Positions 27,733 through 38,902 of a stretch of 64,000 nucleotides of DNA are shown here, one piece after another. Each line of letters opens with the position of its first letter. Positions within the stretch are counted from its first letter, which is position 1. The DNA lies in the NCBI GenBank assembly GCA_014529385.2, contig CM043953.1, forward strand, positions 110,802,549 to 110,866,548, given 5' to 3'. Made by a program: the position numbers and the translations under genes. Origin of the DNA: Adiantum capillus-veneris (Eukaryota > Streptophyta > Polypodiopsida > Polypodiales > Pteridaceae). A model generated the notes under the pieces. That model made no database searches. It saw nothing but the letters and a program-made list of their open reading frames with translations, and was not told the origin of the DNA.

Positions 27733-28345
27733 TTGAAAGCCAAGTCCACAGCATTTCATTGGGAAGAAGCTCAACAACAACGCTTTGTTGTACTTAAGGT
27801 TTCTCTAGCTACTACAACCATCTTAGATATTGTGAATGTGATGAAACCTTTTGTGCTAGGGGCAAATACTATTAGCCAAGGTATTGGAGTATTTCTTTTG
27901 CAAGAAGAAAGGCCAATTGCATTTGAAATTAAAAAAGTCAATTTTGCACAACAAAATCATTTTTCTTATGAAAGAGAGCTCTATACAATAGTGTTTGTTT
28001 TGAAAATGCAACAACATTATTTGTATAGTGCTCAATTTGGAATACTGTTTGACTATGAAAGTATAAAGCGGTTTATACAACAGTCTAACTTGAAGGGTCA
28101 AAAGGCTAGGTGGGTTGAGATTCTTCAAGAGTATGATGCAAAGTTGTGGTATAATAAAGGATAAGATGATGTGGTAGATGATGATCTTAATAGAATACAT
28201 GTGATCAACTCTCTTTCAGTCACTCACAAGACTTAAAAGTGTGTTTTTGGAGTCTCTTAAAGGTAATGTGAGCACAATGATGCATACTCCAAGGTGTGGA
28301 GTCATGTAAAAAAGAGGGATCCTTTTCAATCCAATGCTGGTATTG
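27733..28345 (+). pseudogene. Ty3 RNase H
   Basis: One frame (27733-28164) covers most of the domain: the connection part FHWEEAQQQRFVVLK, then GANTISQGIGVFLLQEERPI, FSYERELYTIVFVLKMQQHYL and RWVEILQEYDAKLWYNKG. The first catalytic Asp position reads N in GAN, so activity would be lost. The linker DDVVDDDLNRIH follows up to the insertion at 28346. Confidence 0.88.
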
Positions 28346-29396
28346 TGTTAGCGGGTTGCCATGACGGACATCCATAGCATAGCTTTCTGGTACTAACATA
28401 ATGTCAATACTTAGGGAAGCAACTTGGATGGGTCATGAAGACTCTTTGAGGGTGTCAACATCAAGAAGTGAACCTAAAGAACGATGATAGCTCTAACACT
28501 AGAAAATCTACTACTCCTGGATCAGAGAACCTGCCTATGTCCTATGTCACAACACTTAGTCATCAACCGATTTTAGCACTCGAACAAAGTCCAAATGCTA
28601 CAAAACTTTGGGAGGAGGTCCATGACACTTAGAGGCACTAACCTACTAGGTTTTTTTGCAATTTGATGAGGTATCAAAATCACGAACTATCATGATCAAG
28701 GTCTTTGAAATTGCAATAGAACATACCAGAAAGGTCGCCCTAGGGTCTAATAATACTCTCCTATGGTCAAAATGTCAAAAAAAAATCATTAACACTCTCA
28801 AAACAAAAAATTTAGCCTACTAACAAGTAGTCGTAAACCACAACAAAATCAACAATGAATATACTTGAATGAAATAACAATAGACAAGGGACACAGTGCA
28901 AGTTTTGAAATTGAAAAGTGATTACAAGAGCTCAAGATATGATGATTACAAAGTGAATGAGAGTAGCTGCTCTTAGTCGTACATTCCAAAACTCAAAACT
29001 TTGATAATGATAAGTGTCCTCCTTTTCCACTTTACAAAACGAGTTCTATACCTAGAGCTCTCATGGCGAGTGGCCGACTTTACAAGGCTCAGAATCATTT
29101 ATAATTTATAAAAAATTGATAATGATAAGTGTCCTCCTTTTCCACTTTACAAAACGAGTTCTATACCTAGAGCTCTCATGGCGAGTGGCCGACTTTACAA
29201 GGCTCAGAATCATTTATAATTTATAAAACTTGGATTTAGCATAGGCTGACTCAAGATGATCTGAACAAAATCCAAAACTCTCATATAGTTACACAGACAC
29301 TCTCATATAATTACACTGCATTTTGAAAAATAATGGATAACAAACATTGGGGCTAAAAAATGAAGGGATCAACTCGAAGGAGGTCCGTCTGGTTTG
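28346..29396 (-). repeat. 3' LTR of the non-autonomous element (left copy)
   Basis: Starts TGTTAGCGGG on the plus strand. It shares long blocks with 30477-31722. Unlike the right copy it carries a 115-bp tandem duplication (29001-29115 and 29116-29230) and only one copy of the 175-bp block. Confidence 0.78.
29001..29230. repeat. 115-bp tandem duplication in the left LTR
   Basis: Two nearly identical units starting TTGATAATGATAAGTGTCC at 29001 and 29116. Confidence 0.95.
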
Positions 29397-29398
29397 AA

Positions 29399-29538
29399 GC
29401 TCTCAAAAAGAACTTACAATTGAAAGCATGCACAACATTTGAACAAGTCACTAAGGAAGCGTTGTAACTAGTTGATATACTTCCATAGTGACTTGTTTGA
29501 ATGTTGTGCATGCATTTAAGTGTAAGCCCTTATTGAGA
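29399..29538. repeat. Long inverted repeat (hairpin) beside the LTR
   Basis: Arms 29426-29459 and 29480-29513 pair over 34 positions with three mismatches, two of which could be G-U in RNA, around a 20-nt loop (29460-29479). Weaker pairing extends the stem outward to about 29399 and 29538. The loop-side ends are AAGGAAG and CTTCCATAG. Role unknown; see findings. Confidence 0.9.
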
Positions 29539-30457
29539 TTTTTGTTTCTCAAGCCCTTAATAAAGAGAACCGATAAACAATCTTTCTATGGTAACTCGTG
29601 AACTGAAAATCTTTCAATGTATTTCTTAAAGCGAAGTGAAGCTTCTTTCACCTTTTCATTTTTATTTTGCTTAAAGACATAAATTTGATAGACCGTGCTA
29701 TGTTTTATTCCCTTCTTAGAGAATTTCTTGGAAAACTCTCTTAAGAGTTGATCAATGTTCAAGAAATACCTACTTTTTAGTGGGTTGAAACCAAGTCAAT
29801 GCCATCCCCTCCAATGTTAAACCAAATCTCTTGTATTGTGTGTGGAAATCCGACACTTTTTCCACTCTTAGAACTTTTTTTAAACCAAAAGTGTATATTC
29901 AGTGATCTAAAACCACTATGAACCCAATGGTACCAATTTTTGTCCAAATTGTCTCAGGGGTCGAAATCAGCTTTCTTCAGCTTGGTTTATTCCTTTTCCT
30001 TTGATTTTTGGGTTGCATTTTCTTTTGAGCTCCAACTAACAAAGTCCTAAGATTTTAGCATTTATGGTCGGCAACCAAAATAAGGTTTTGGTAGTTTTTT
30101 CTCTGATCCTTTTTGCTCAATTTGAGGGTTATAGATGCTACCTTACCTACTCCTAATTGCAGAATTGAATCCTATGACTAAACCACAAGAAATAGTGCAA
30201 AACTTGAAGAAAAGTGGAATATGAAACAATACTTTCAAAGCATAAGAAAATATGTAGAATGAAATGTTTTTGTATCTCACTCACAACTAATAGCTCTCAA
30301 GAGTAGACCTAGCAAGTCCCCGACTTCTAGCCTCTACCAAGCACTAAACCTCGTGTCTAGCTACCTGACTGCTAAAGTGTAAATGAATTGGAAATCAAAA
30401 TCAAAAGTCTATAAGTAAACAACTACGACTAGGTCACTCACCACCTAAGAATCAATA

Positions 30458-30476
30458 TTCCCGGCAATAGTGCTAA
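30458..30476 (-). other. Primer binding site of the non-autonomous element
   Basis: Minus-strand TTAGCACTATTGCCGGGAA, next to the right LTR, resembles the TGGCRCCRYTGCCGGGGA site of other Ty3 elements here (50286-50303). Confidence 0.65.
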
Positions 30477-31722
30477 TGTTAGTGGGCCGCACGACGGATG
30501 TCTATAGCATAGCATTTTGGAACTAAGATAATGTCAATACTTAGGGAAGCGACTTGTATGGGGCACGGAGACTCTTTTAGGGTGTCAACCTCAAGAAGTG
30601 AACCTACGGAACAATGATATCTCTAACACTATCAAATCTATCACTTTTGGATTAAGAAACTTGCCTATGTCTATGTCACCGCACTCAGTTATCAACCCAT
30701 TTTGGCACTCAAACAAAGTCCAAATGCTAGGAAACTTTGGGAGGAGGTCCATGACACTTAGGGACACTAACTTGTTTGTAATTTGATGAGGTACCAAATT
30801 CACGATCTATCATGATCAAGGTCCTAAAAACTGCAATAAAACATACCAGGAAGGTCTCCCTAGGGTCTAAGAACACTCTTCTATGGTCGGAATGTCAAAA
30901 AACAACACTCAAAACAACAATTTTAGCCTACTAGCGAATAGTTGTAAACCACAATAGAATCAACAATGAATATTCTTGAATGAAAGAGAAATATACAAGG
31001 AATACATTGCAAGTTTCCGAATTGGAAAGTGATCTCAAGATGTGATGATTACAAAGTATATGAGAGTAGCCGCTCTCAGTCGTACGTTCCAAAACTCAAG
31101 ATAGAATCACAATATAGTTGTAAACCACAATAGAATCAACAATGAATATTCTTGAATGAAAGAGCAATATACAAGGAATACATTGCAAGTTTCCAAATTG
31201 GAAAGTGATCTCAAGATGTGATGATTACAAAGTATATGAGAGTAGCCGCTCTCAGTCGTACGTTCCAAAACTCAAGATTGTTGATTCTATTGTAAACCAC
31301 AATAGAATCAACAATGAATATTCCTGAATGAAAGAGCAATATACAAGGAATACATTGCAAGTTTCCGAATTGGAAAGTGATCTCAAGATGTGATGATTAC
31401 AAAGTATATGAGAGTAGCCGCTCTCAGTCGTACGTTCCAAAACTCATGACTTTGATAATGATAAGGGTCCTCCTTTTCCACTTTACAAAATGAGTTTTAT
31501 ACCTAGGGCCCTCTTGGCCAATGGACAACTTTACAAGGCTCAAACTCATTTATAAATTATACAAGTCAGATGTAGCATAGACAGACTCATGTTGATTTGA
31601 AAAAATCCAAAGACTCTTATATAACTAGAAAGGCTTTTTGGAAAAAATGATGGATATCAAAATTTGAGGCTCAAAAATGAAGGGTCAACTCGAAGGACAT
31701 CAGTCTGTTTTGACTGCCAACA
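30477..31722 (-). repeat. 5' LTR of the non-autonomous element (right copy)
   Basis: Starts TGTTAGTGGG on the plus strand. About 1.25 kb, longer than the left copy because a block of about 175 bp is present three times (30941-31116, 31117-31288, 31289 to about 31450). Confidence 0.75.
30941..31450. repeat. Three-unit tandem repeat of about 175 bp in the right LTR
   Basis: Each unit starts TTGTAAACCACAATAGAATC and ends with CAGTCGTACGTTCC and AAAACTCA. The units are nearly identical. The left LTR has a single, more diverged unit at about 28830-29000. Confidence 0.93.
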
Positions 31723-31839
31723 TACCATGTGCATTTTCTCCATACTCGCTTCTCCTCTTTTGAGTGATGAGCTAACTATATGGAAAAATGTTTCCATTGA
31801 TGATGGGTACTCTACAAGGGGAGATTTTTTGTACAAACA

Positions 31840-33120
31840 AACATAGACATTTGACACCAAATTCTTTATGATGTCATTATAGTTAAAATGCAAGGAACCT
31901 AGACATAAAGAAGACTTATGCACCTGTATGATGACAATATTTTTAGCCAGACTTACATGGATATGCTCAAGACTAAGTCTTGTATTGCCAAAAATGTCAA
32001 GCTAATAAAGCAGATCACCTAAAGGAAGGAGGTCTCTTGCATCCTTTAGAGATTCCCAATGGTAAATGGAAGACTATCGAGCTATGTATTACTTTGTGGG
32101 TCTACCAAACACTATATGAGGTCATGATTCAATATGGGTGATTGTAGATAGGTTGAATAAAATTTGTAAGTTTATTCCAACCAAGCTAACTATTAAAACT
32201 CAAAATTTAGCAAAGTTGTTTGTTGACAATTGATACATGTTATATAGATTTTCCATCAATATTGTGAGTGATTGTGATCCCAAGTTTAATAGTCATTTTT
32301 GGAGGGCTATGTTCAAATAGTTGGGAACACAACAACTCAATACCAGTATTGCAGATCATGCATATATGGATGGGCATACTAAACATAATCTCATTGGGTG
32401 CTAGATGACAAGCTAGAGCGTACCTTCATAAGAAGAAATCTGATTGGGAAGATTATGTCCGTATTTTGGATTTCTCTTACAATAGTACAAAGCATGTTAC
32501 GAGAAGGTTTAGTCCCTTCATGATTATGTATGGTTTTGAACCTAGAACATGAGTTATGATGGGGTTGGCTACTAAGAAGCTTCAACAACTCGAGGAGTTT
32601 ATCCAAGACCATATGGATATGTTGAAAATTGCTCATCAAATTTTTTGACAAGCACAAGACATATACTGGAAGTATGTTGATGAGAAATTTTAGTAAGTCA
32701 CTTTCATGGAAGGTGAAGAGATATTATTATGTATTCTAGAGCATTCTAAAATTTTGAATGCTTGTCCTACACATAAGTTATCTCCTAAATATTGTGGCCC
32801 ATCCAAAACACTTTAGTAAGTTGGAGATACGGCCTACAAAATCTCTTTACTTCCACACTCTCACATTCATCCTTTTTTTCATGTAATTCTTTAATATAAA
32901 CCCTTACATAGGAACAAAAATGTAATTGATCATCAAGTTTTGGTTGATTTTATTGAACCTCCAATCCAGCCGCATGAACTTGAGTGTATTCTAAACTATC
33001 ATGATTTATACTCATCATCATGTGCATCATGAAAAGACTGATTTAAGAAGGTGCCACTTGGGAGAAAATTAGGGACTTAAAAAGAAATATCCCACTTCTA
33101 TTTTTGAGACTAAAAACACT
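31840..33120 (+). pseudogene. Ty3 integrase with chromodomain-like end (decayed)
   Basis: The zinc-binding end reads YCQKCQANKADHLKEGG near 31985-32030, then LHPLEIPNGKWKTIEL. The catalytic core is heavily shifted. From 32420 a better frame gives KKSDWEDYVRILDFSYNSTK and FSPFMIMYGFEP. The C-terminal part has KLSPKYCGPSKTL and HIHPFFHV (about 32780-32885), and VPLGRKLGT/ATWEK-like residues near 33050 suggest a chromodomain remnant. No working protein is possible. Confidence 0.78.
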
Positions 33121-33125
33121 TCTCC

Positions 33126-33400
33126 AAGGGGGAGAAATGTGAGGCCAATGGCTAAGTGGGCCCAACACGAGGGCTACCATATAAGTAGAGAGTAGGATGG
33201 CTCAATGAATTATCTAGTTACAAATCTGTAGGCCTCTCAATGGAAACTTTGGAAGAGCTATCAATGAATGAAACAGGACATACATGGAGACATAGTCTTT
33301 ATCTTCAAGCACCTTCAGCTCACAACAGGGATTTCATTAAGACGTTAACATGTGTTAATAAAATAACTTATGTTGTGATCACATTTATATTCACACAAAT
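33126..33400 (+). repeat. Polypurine tract and start of the 3' LTR of the chromovirus-like element
   Basis: AAGGGGGAGAAA (33126-33137) is followed by TGTGAGGCC at 33138, a likely LTR start. CATATAAGTAGAGAG at about 33178 is a candidate TATA box. The far end of the LTR could not be placed and there is no second copy. Confidence 0.55.
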
Positions 33401-34439
33401 TTTTCAATGACTGCCTAAACCTGCTCTACCTATAAACCCATCGGGATCTAGGTTTACTTGGCGGACTTGTCAGACAAAATCTAAGCCCGGAGGGCTATGC
33501 CATCACTATATAGAGTGGATGATTAGACACATTTTTAGCTTTTTGGGAGATATTTAGAGTGTTTAGAGCTTCCAATTGTCTAGGGAGGTCCTTTTGGGAA
33601 GAAGGTCCTTATTTTAGGGACGATCTTCTTTCCTTATAGGCTTGCCTAAGCTACTGAGCCACTAGTATTCAGTTCTTTGAATTGTGGGCAGAGTGTGGCT
33701 CATAGTTAATACCTGCAAAGATTTAGGGACAAAGTTTGGGTCACTTGATCTTGTTTGTATTTGAGCAACAAAAGTAATTTACATGTTTATTTCTCCCTCA
33801 TGCTGCTTTATAAATGATTGAATGGAGCCAAGAGTCCTGCTTAGGGGCTAGTATTGGTTCTTGATATTTGATATGTTCCACGTTAATCAAGGGTCTATTG
33901 TCTTATACTAGAGTATTGGGCAGACATAGATCCTTGGTTTGAGTGGTGTAAAGTATCTTTAATTACGTACAAAAGACATCCTTCATTGGGTGTGCAATGT
34001 GCATTGTATGTGTGCTATCAATTTCATGTATCTTAATTTGAAAACACACATTTACATTGTGTAAAGATTACTTGTATTAATCATGATATGAGGCTTGAGG
34101 TTTAATAAAAATTGATATATGTACATCTACAAAGATTAATATTTGTGGATATTTTAAAGAACATCAAAACTATTGATTAAGCAGCTCTATATATTTGGCT
34201 ATGCATGCAAAGTAAGTTTTTGAAATAGTTGAATAATAAATACAATACTTGAAATTTATAAATAGTTTTAAATTGTTGTGTGGCTACATTTTATCATCAA
34301 AATTAGTGTATGTTTGCTAGAGATGTACATTGTTGTGATACATGAGTATCTTTGTTTTTACTTTAGTTATGTATTCATTGTTCCCATGCTTTCTTGAATA
34401 TGTTATTTGAGATGGAAGGAAATGTTAGACCTAGTGATA
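33401..34439. other. Unassigned spacer
   Basis: AT-rich. May include the rest of the LTR that starts at 33138. No coding sequence or structured repeat seen. Confidence 0.4.
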
Positions 34440-34459
34440 GCTCAAATTCAAGTTAGCAA

Positions 34460-34670
34460 GGGAAAAAAGGCACCTAGGATAGAGTGGAAATATGAAATTA
34501 ACATCTGTGATTGATTCATAGAATAGGAGTGTAAGATATGCCATACAACAAAATCTAGTGGGGCACCTCGACTAAGGGAACATTTTCTAGGTGGACCAAG
34601 AAACCGAGTCGCACATGTACCACCCAGTGCAACTGTATTGGTCAAACTTTTGAGGGAAAAAATTCAAAAT
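34460..34670 (+). pseudogene. hAT BED-type zinc finger
   Basis: With stops ignored, the segment reads PRIEWKYEI, CKIC (34530-34541) and RLREHFLGG (34569-34595): a BED finger with its CxxC pair and a His. It would bind the transposon ends. Two stops lie between 34500 and 34530. Confidence 0.75.
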
Positions 34671-34949
34671 AAAGAATCAAAGAAACATTACACATCTACT
34701 TCTAATGTCTTAGGGATGCCAAAACATATTGGTTCCAACCAACAAACTCCAGAACCATCACCGGATTGCACTCCAAATCCCAATGTGTAGCCAGAAGGCA
34801 ATCGACCCAGTGCATCTTCATATCGTCATTTTGACCTGGGAAAAGTATCTATGCGTCAAACTTTATTGAAAGAAATATTACGTAACGGTCTACTTGATGA
34901 TGCACATATTGCCCTTTCCGAAGCGATTTACTTTTCAAAAAGTGTTATA

Positions 34950-35800
34950 ATGATGGTGGACAATAAGCATTGGTTGGATGAGAGCATGGAAGAGAATTGG
35001 TGAGTTTGGATCAGGATTTTCACTACCCATATACCATGCTATGAAAAATGATCTATTGGAGAAATGCTATGTTCAAGTAAAAGAAACTGTGAAAAGGGTA
35101 ACTCTTAGCAATATAGAGCTTTTGGATGTACCACAGTTAGCAACAATGACTGTTCCAATGTACAAAGAAAACCACTAACTAATTTAATGATTGTGTCACC
35201 TAAAGGCCAAACATTTGTTTGTGTTGTGGATTCACATGGTTCAATGAAGTGTAGGGTTTATATTGCTGATGTAGCTGCCTTTGTGATAGAGGTAATTACA
35301 TGTAGAGGAAGTGATAGAGTCAATTTCCTCTATGATAGAGGCAATTGCTAGTGTTTTTGCCTCTGTGATAGAGGAAGTGGGTGCTAAACATGTAGTCCAA
35401 ATTGTGATGGACAATGCAAATAATTACAAGAATGCTGTGCAAATCTTGAAGTGATAGTACCTGCATGTTTTTCCTTCCGGGTGCAACACACATGTTGAAT
35501 CTTGTATGAAAAGATTGGTATAAAAGTGACGATACCAAGTGGTTTGCCTCTATTGTCGATACTGCTTGCTAGCTTGTGAGATTTATGCTCAAAAGACAGA
35601 GAGTATTATATATTTTTGGACCTTGCATGTCAGTTATGTTAAAACTACCTGCAAAGACTAGACTTTGTACTCACTTCTACACTTTTGAGTCTCTTCTTCA
35701 AAGCAAAGATGTAGTCATAACTACATCTACATGTATGGAATTTCATGACTAGGAGAGCGAGTAGAACAAAAAAATAAAAGAGAAATCAAAGTTTTAAGGG
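34950..35800 (+). pseudogene. hAT transposase core (DUF659)
   Basis: The frame 34978-35178 gives FGSGFSLPIYHAMKNDLLEK. After a shift come IVSPKGQTFVCVVDSHGSMK (about 35185-35245) and HVVQIVMDNANNYKNAVQIL (about 35393-35452), the DUF659 core with its conserved D-N-A. TRLCTHFYTFESLL near 35660-35700 is the following conserved block. Inserted repeats of TGATAGAGG near 35290-35370 disturb the middle. Confidence 0.85.
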
Positions 35801-35879
35801 TAGAACTTTCAAAAAATACTTGGTGAAGTAGTGTGATGGATGCATATCATGTAATGATGTTTGTTAGGTATGCCATACG

Positions 35880-36480
35880 CAATCTTGACTAGAGTGAAAC
35901 CAATCTTAAAAATGTATGGATGCAATGGTGGACTATCCAAATGAGTTTGGAGTGTCCTAAAAAATTAGAGCAACCGGTTGTGGAAAAGAATTTGCGTATT
36001 CCATTCTCTCATCGACAAAGGAAAATCCTCTTGAATTACTTTTGTGCTAAATGGATTGGAGTGCATACACCATTACACAATGCTTCTTACATGCTAGATC
36101 TTGAACAATGGAATATGGACTTGATGCCCAATGTTATAGTGGTTCATGATTTTTACACAGTGGTAAACACTTTCTATGCCAATGTTGATGATCGTGTAAG
36201 ATGCATAAAAGAATTGTCCTCCTTTCGATTGAAAGAAGGTCTATTTTCAAACTCTCTTGTTCAACAAGTGGAAAAAGAGAAGCCTGCATGGAAATAGTGA
36301 ATGGTGAATGGTGGAGAACACTATGATTTGTTGCATAACGTTGCAATGAAGGTTTAAGCCAATGTTCTTTGAATTCAAGCTCATAAAGAAATTGGAGCAT
36401 GTACAAATATATTCAAAACACTACTTGCAAATTGGCTTCTCGTACATTGTGTAAATACACTTGGTTACATGTATTCCAAT
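35880..36480 (+). pseudogene. hAT transposase C-terminal part and dimerisation motif
   Basis: The frame 35920-36297 (125 codons) includes PLHNASYMLDLEQWNMD and HDFYTVVNTFYANVDDR, matching 1-420. After a stop, RNWSMYKYIQ at 36387-36416 is the hAT dimerisation motif, the counterpart of the one at 476-514. Confidence 0.87.
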
Positions 36481-36777
36481 GAAATTTTTTTGTGGCACAT
36501 TGAAACCAAAGAATATGAAGAAGATATGCCCATATGGATGTGTGATTGCAATGATGTAGAAGAGGAACACTTAAATGTTGGACCTGTGCTGTATACAAGA
36601 CTTGAGCTAGAGAAAAATTGGGATATAAACTCTGATAGAGAAAAATCAAGGCTTGTGCATAGCACAAGCCTTGAGCTAGAGAAAAATCTGGATATAGACT
36701 CAAACAAGCTCAATCAAGCATGCAACAAAGTAGACATAGATAAAGGAATCTTGGAAAATGATTACAATGAAGATTAA
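36469..36777 (+). pseudogene. Acidic C-terminal tail of the hAT reading frame
   Basis: A 102-codon frame rich in Glu and Asp. A repeat in it, LELEKNWDIN and LELEKNLDID, reflects a DNA duplication around a palindrome (36589-36704). It is probably the end of the transposase frame; some plant hAT proteins end in an acidic tail. A separate small gene cannot be excluded. Confidence 0.45.
36601..36704. repeat. Direct duplication flanking a perfect 12-bp palindrome
   Basis: CTTGAGCTAGAGAAAAAT occurs at 36601 and 36670. Between them CAAGGCTTGTGC (36647-36658) and GCACAAGCCTTG (36662-36673) form a perfect stem around a 3-nt loop. Confidence 0.93.
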
Positions 36778-36780
36778 GCA

Positions 36781-37752
36781 ACAATTTCATTGACTGTGCA
36801 AAAGAGTATCATTAGTAAAATATTTCAATTACTTTTATCTTGGAAGAGACTTCAAAGTACACTAGGAGTTGCCTCCTGCTAGGGGACATTGGTTGGTGTA
36901 GGAACTACTAGCCACATTTGAAATGTCCACAACCTCAGGATGCGTTAAAAAGTGGGAGATGTGATTGACTTGGCATATAGGTTAAACATTGAGAAAGGTC
37001 CAGCACATATTTACTAAGCTTGTTAAGTTTCATTTTAACCTTTGCTGTGGTCAAGAGGTGAGGGGGGGGGGGGGTGTCTGCGCTTGTGATAATCTCACTG
37101 CTTCTTGATCTTTCTCGACAAGATTTGCTCCCATTCTTTTATTGACCTTTCCCAACTCCATTCTAGCCCCCTCCACCATAAGAGAAATCTCTTGTCTTGT
37201 GAATATCACTATCTTCTCATGTATATCATGGGTGCTAATGATGACATCTCTAGATGCGAAGTCCACTAACCTATTGAGAATAAAATGCATATAAATCATT
37301 TTATCAAAGTAGAGTGGTGTATCTGCATTATGGAGAGGATGGTCGTTCACCTCCAGGAAGGTTCGCTCAACGTTGAGTTTGATGTCATTATTTTTCCATC
37401 TTGACACCTTCTGGGCACAGCCATATCTCTTTGATAATATCCTTTGTGACTTGTTTGTTTATGCCATTCCATTTGGCATGACTGGGATTTTCCCATTTGG
37501 ACAATCTACAAGCCGTTCTGGTTGCGTGGCGGGTAGTCAAACCTTGTGCATGAGATTTAAGTCACTCGTGTGCCTTTCTAGCCAACTCATGGTGCTCGTT
37601 ATCTTGTTCTTCTACCATATCTACAAAATATAGATGATATAAGAAACTTGGTGAATGAAATATTAATACATAAGAAAAAAATCTCATTGGCCTCAAAGAT
37701 GGGAAGATGGAATGCAATAATCAGTGGAAAGATTTATAATTTGATCTATATT

Positions 37753-37753
<1 letters not shown>
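36781..37753. other. Unassigned spacer
   Basis: Contains a 13-base G run at 37062-37074. A 118-codon minus-strand frame (37051-37407) has no recognisable domain. Confidence 0.4.

Positions 37754-37848
<95 letters not shown>
37754..37848. repeat. (AG)n microsatellite, about 95 bp
   Basis: Uninterrupted AG dinucleotides. Confidence 0.98.
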
Positions 37849-37850
<2 letters not shown>

Positions 37851-38159
37851 AGATACTGAATCCCTCTTTATAATTACTTCATGTTGCAGACACATAGAAC
37901 AATTTTTTTGGTTTATTTTATATTTTGAAAGTGTCATAAAGAGAATTAGAGTGAATTATATGTAGCATTTTCAATTCTTTTACAAGTTCTTAATAAAAGA
38001 GAGAGAAAGAGAGAAAAAAAAGGTGATATTGCATGGTATGAATCTTTATGTATTTTTTAAATAGAGATAGAGACCGATTAGATGATATTTCAATAAATTT
38101 TAGAGGTTTATCAATTTGAAGAGGAAGATAATATGAAGTAAACTATGATCCAAGAAATA
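37849..38159. other. AT-rich spacer
   Basis: No coding sequence or repeat beyond a short GAGA-rich patch at about 37998-38020. Confidence 0.4.
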
Positions 38160-38555
38160 CTCAGGCCGCATTACTGACCAAGTATTGCATGAATCACACA
38201 CATTAAAAACAATACAAGCTACATAACTGGAAAATCAAACAAATTTAAAATATTTTTTGGCTATGTCATCGACCAAATGCTGCAATATACCAAAAATACA
38301 ACCTGCACTAGCAAATGACACCATTTTGTTACGTTACCAACAAGGTGCCACCCAAAATTAAGGGAATAGGAATTGTATACATACGTAACTTAGACGCGTT
38401 ACCGACCCTATGCCTTTATTTGATAAAGGGAAGGGAAGGTGACATCGTCATAAAGATACTATTATTCCCACGCTACCAACTAGTACCTCTACAATGTGCC
38501 ATACTTATCATAGGACACTACTTAATCGCGTTACCGACCAAGTGCCCCATGATAA
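38160..38555. repeat. Degenerate motif array, six copies of a 19-bp element
   Basis: Variants of GCGTTACCGACCAAGTGCC occur at about 38166, 38262, 38331, 38394, 38471 and 38530, spaced 56-96 bp apart. The last (GCGTTACCGACCAAGTGCC) and the fourth (GCGTTACCGACCCTATGCC) are the clearest. Spacer sequences are only weakly similar. It looks like an old satellite-like array. Confidence 0.65.
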
Positions 38556-38876
38556 GCACCATTCCAAAGAATGGCCTTACACATGCATGCACCCCTTGTG
38601 TATTGGAATACACACATCTAGCTACACATTGTGTACAACTGCTCACACAAGCACACACACCCACTCACACCCACACAAACCCACTCAGACTCACACATAC
38701 AAAGTACAAGTGGGTGAGAAGATGGTTAGGAACTATATCCCAAAGGGCCTGTTGGGGTAGTTATATATAGGAATATGTATCTTGTTGGGCTTTTTGATGA
38801 CCCCAGTGGACACTGCTAGGTATTGGAGATACCCGGTGGGCCTTCGGGGCTAATCCAAAACCCGATGGGATTTTGA

Positions 38877-38902
38877 CCGGTTTCCAAGTCACCCCAAACC
38901 GG
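38877..38902. repeat. Short stem-loop, 7-bp arms
   Basis: CCGGTTT (38877-38883) and AAACCGG (38896-38902) around 12 nt. Confidence 0.75.

Larger units (their letters stand above)
28346..31722 (-). mobile_element. Short non-autonomous LTR element inserted in the Ty3 pol
   Basis: Direct repeats 28346-29396 and 30477-31722 bound an internal part of only about 1.08 kb without recognisable gag or pol. The primer site lies beside the right repeat on the minus strand, so the 5' LTR is on the right. Its LTR end matches the LTR end of the Ty3 element at 40580. A large hairpin lies beside the left LTR. No target duplication could be matched and the right boundary is approximate. It resembles LARD/TRIM-type parasites of an autonomous partner. 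Confidence 0.75.
27020..33400 (+). mobile_element. Ty3/Gypsy chromovirus-like element, split by a later insertion
   Basis: Plus-strand reverse transcriptase and RNase H (27020-28345) break off at the LTR of another element and resume as integrase at about 31840-33120, followed by a polypurine tract and LTR start at 33138. A decayed chromodomain-like end suggests a chromovirus. Gag, protease and the 5' LTR are missing. Stops and shifts throughout. Confidence 0.82.
34440..36780 (+). mobile_element. Decayed hAT transposon body
   Basis: Plus-strand order is BED-type zinc finger, DUF659 transposase core, C-terminal dimerisation motif, acidic tail: the layout of plant hAT elements with DUF659. Terminal inverted repeats and target duplications were not found. 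The copy at 1-625 belongs to the same family. Confidence 0.82.
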
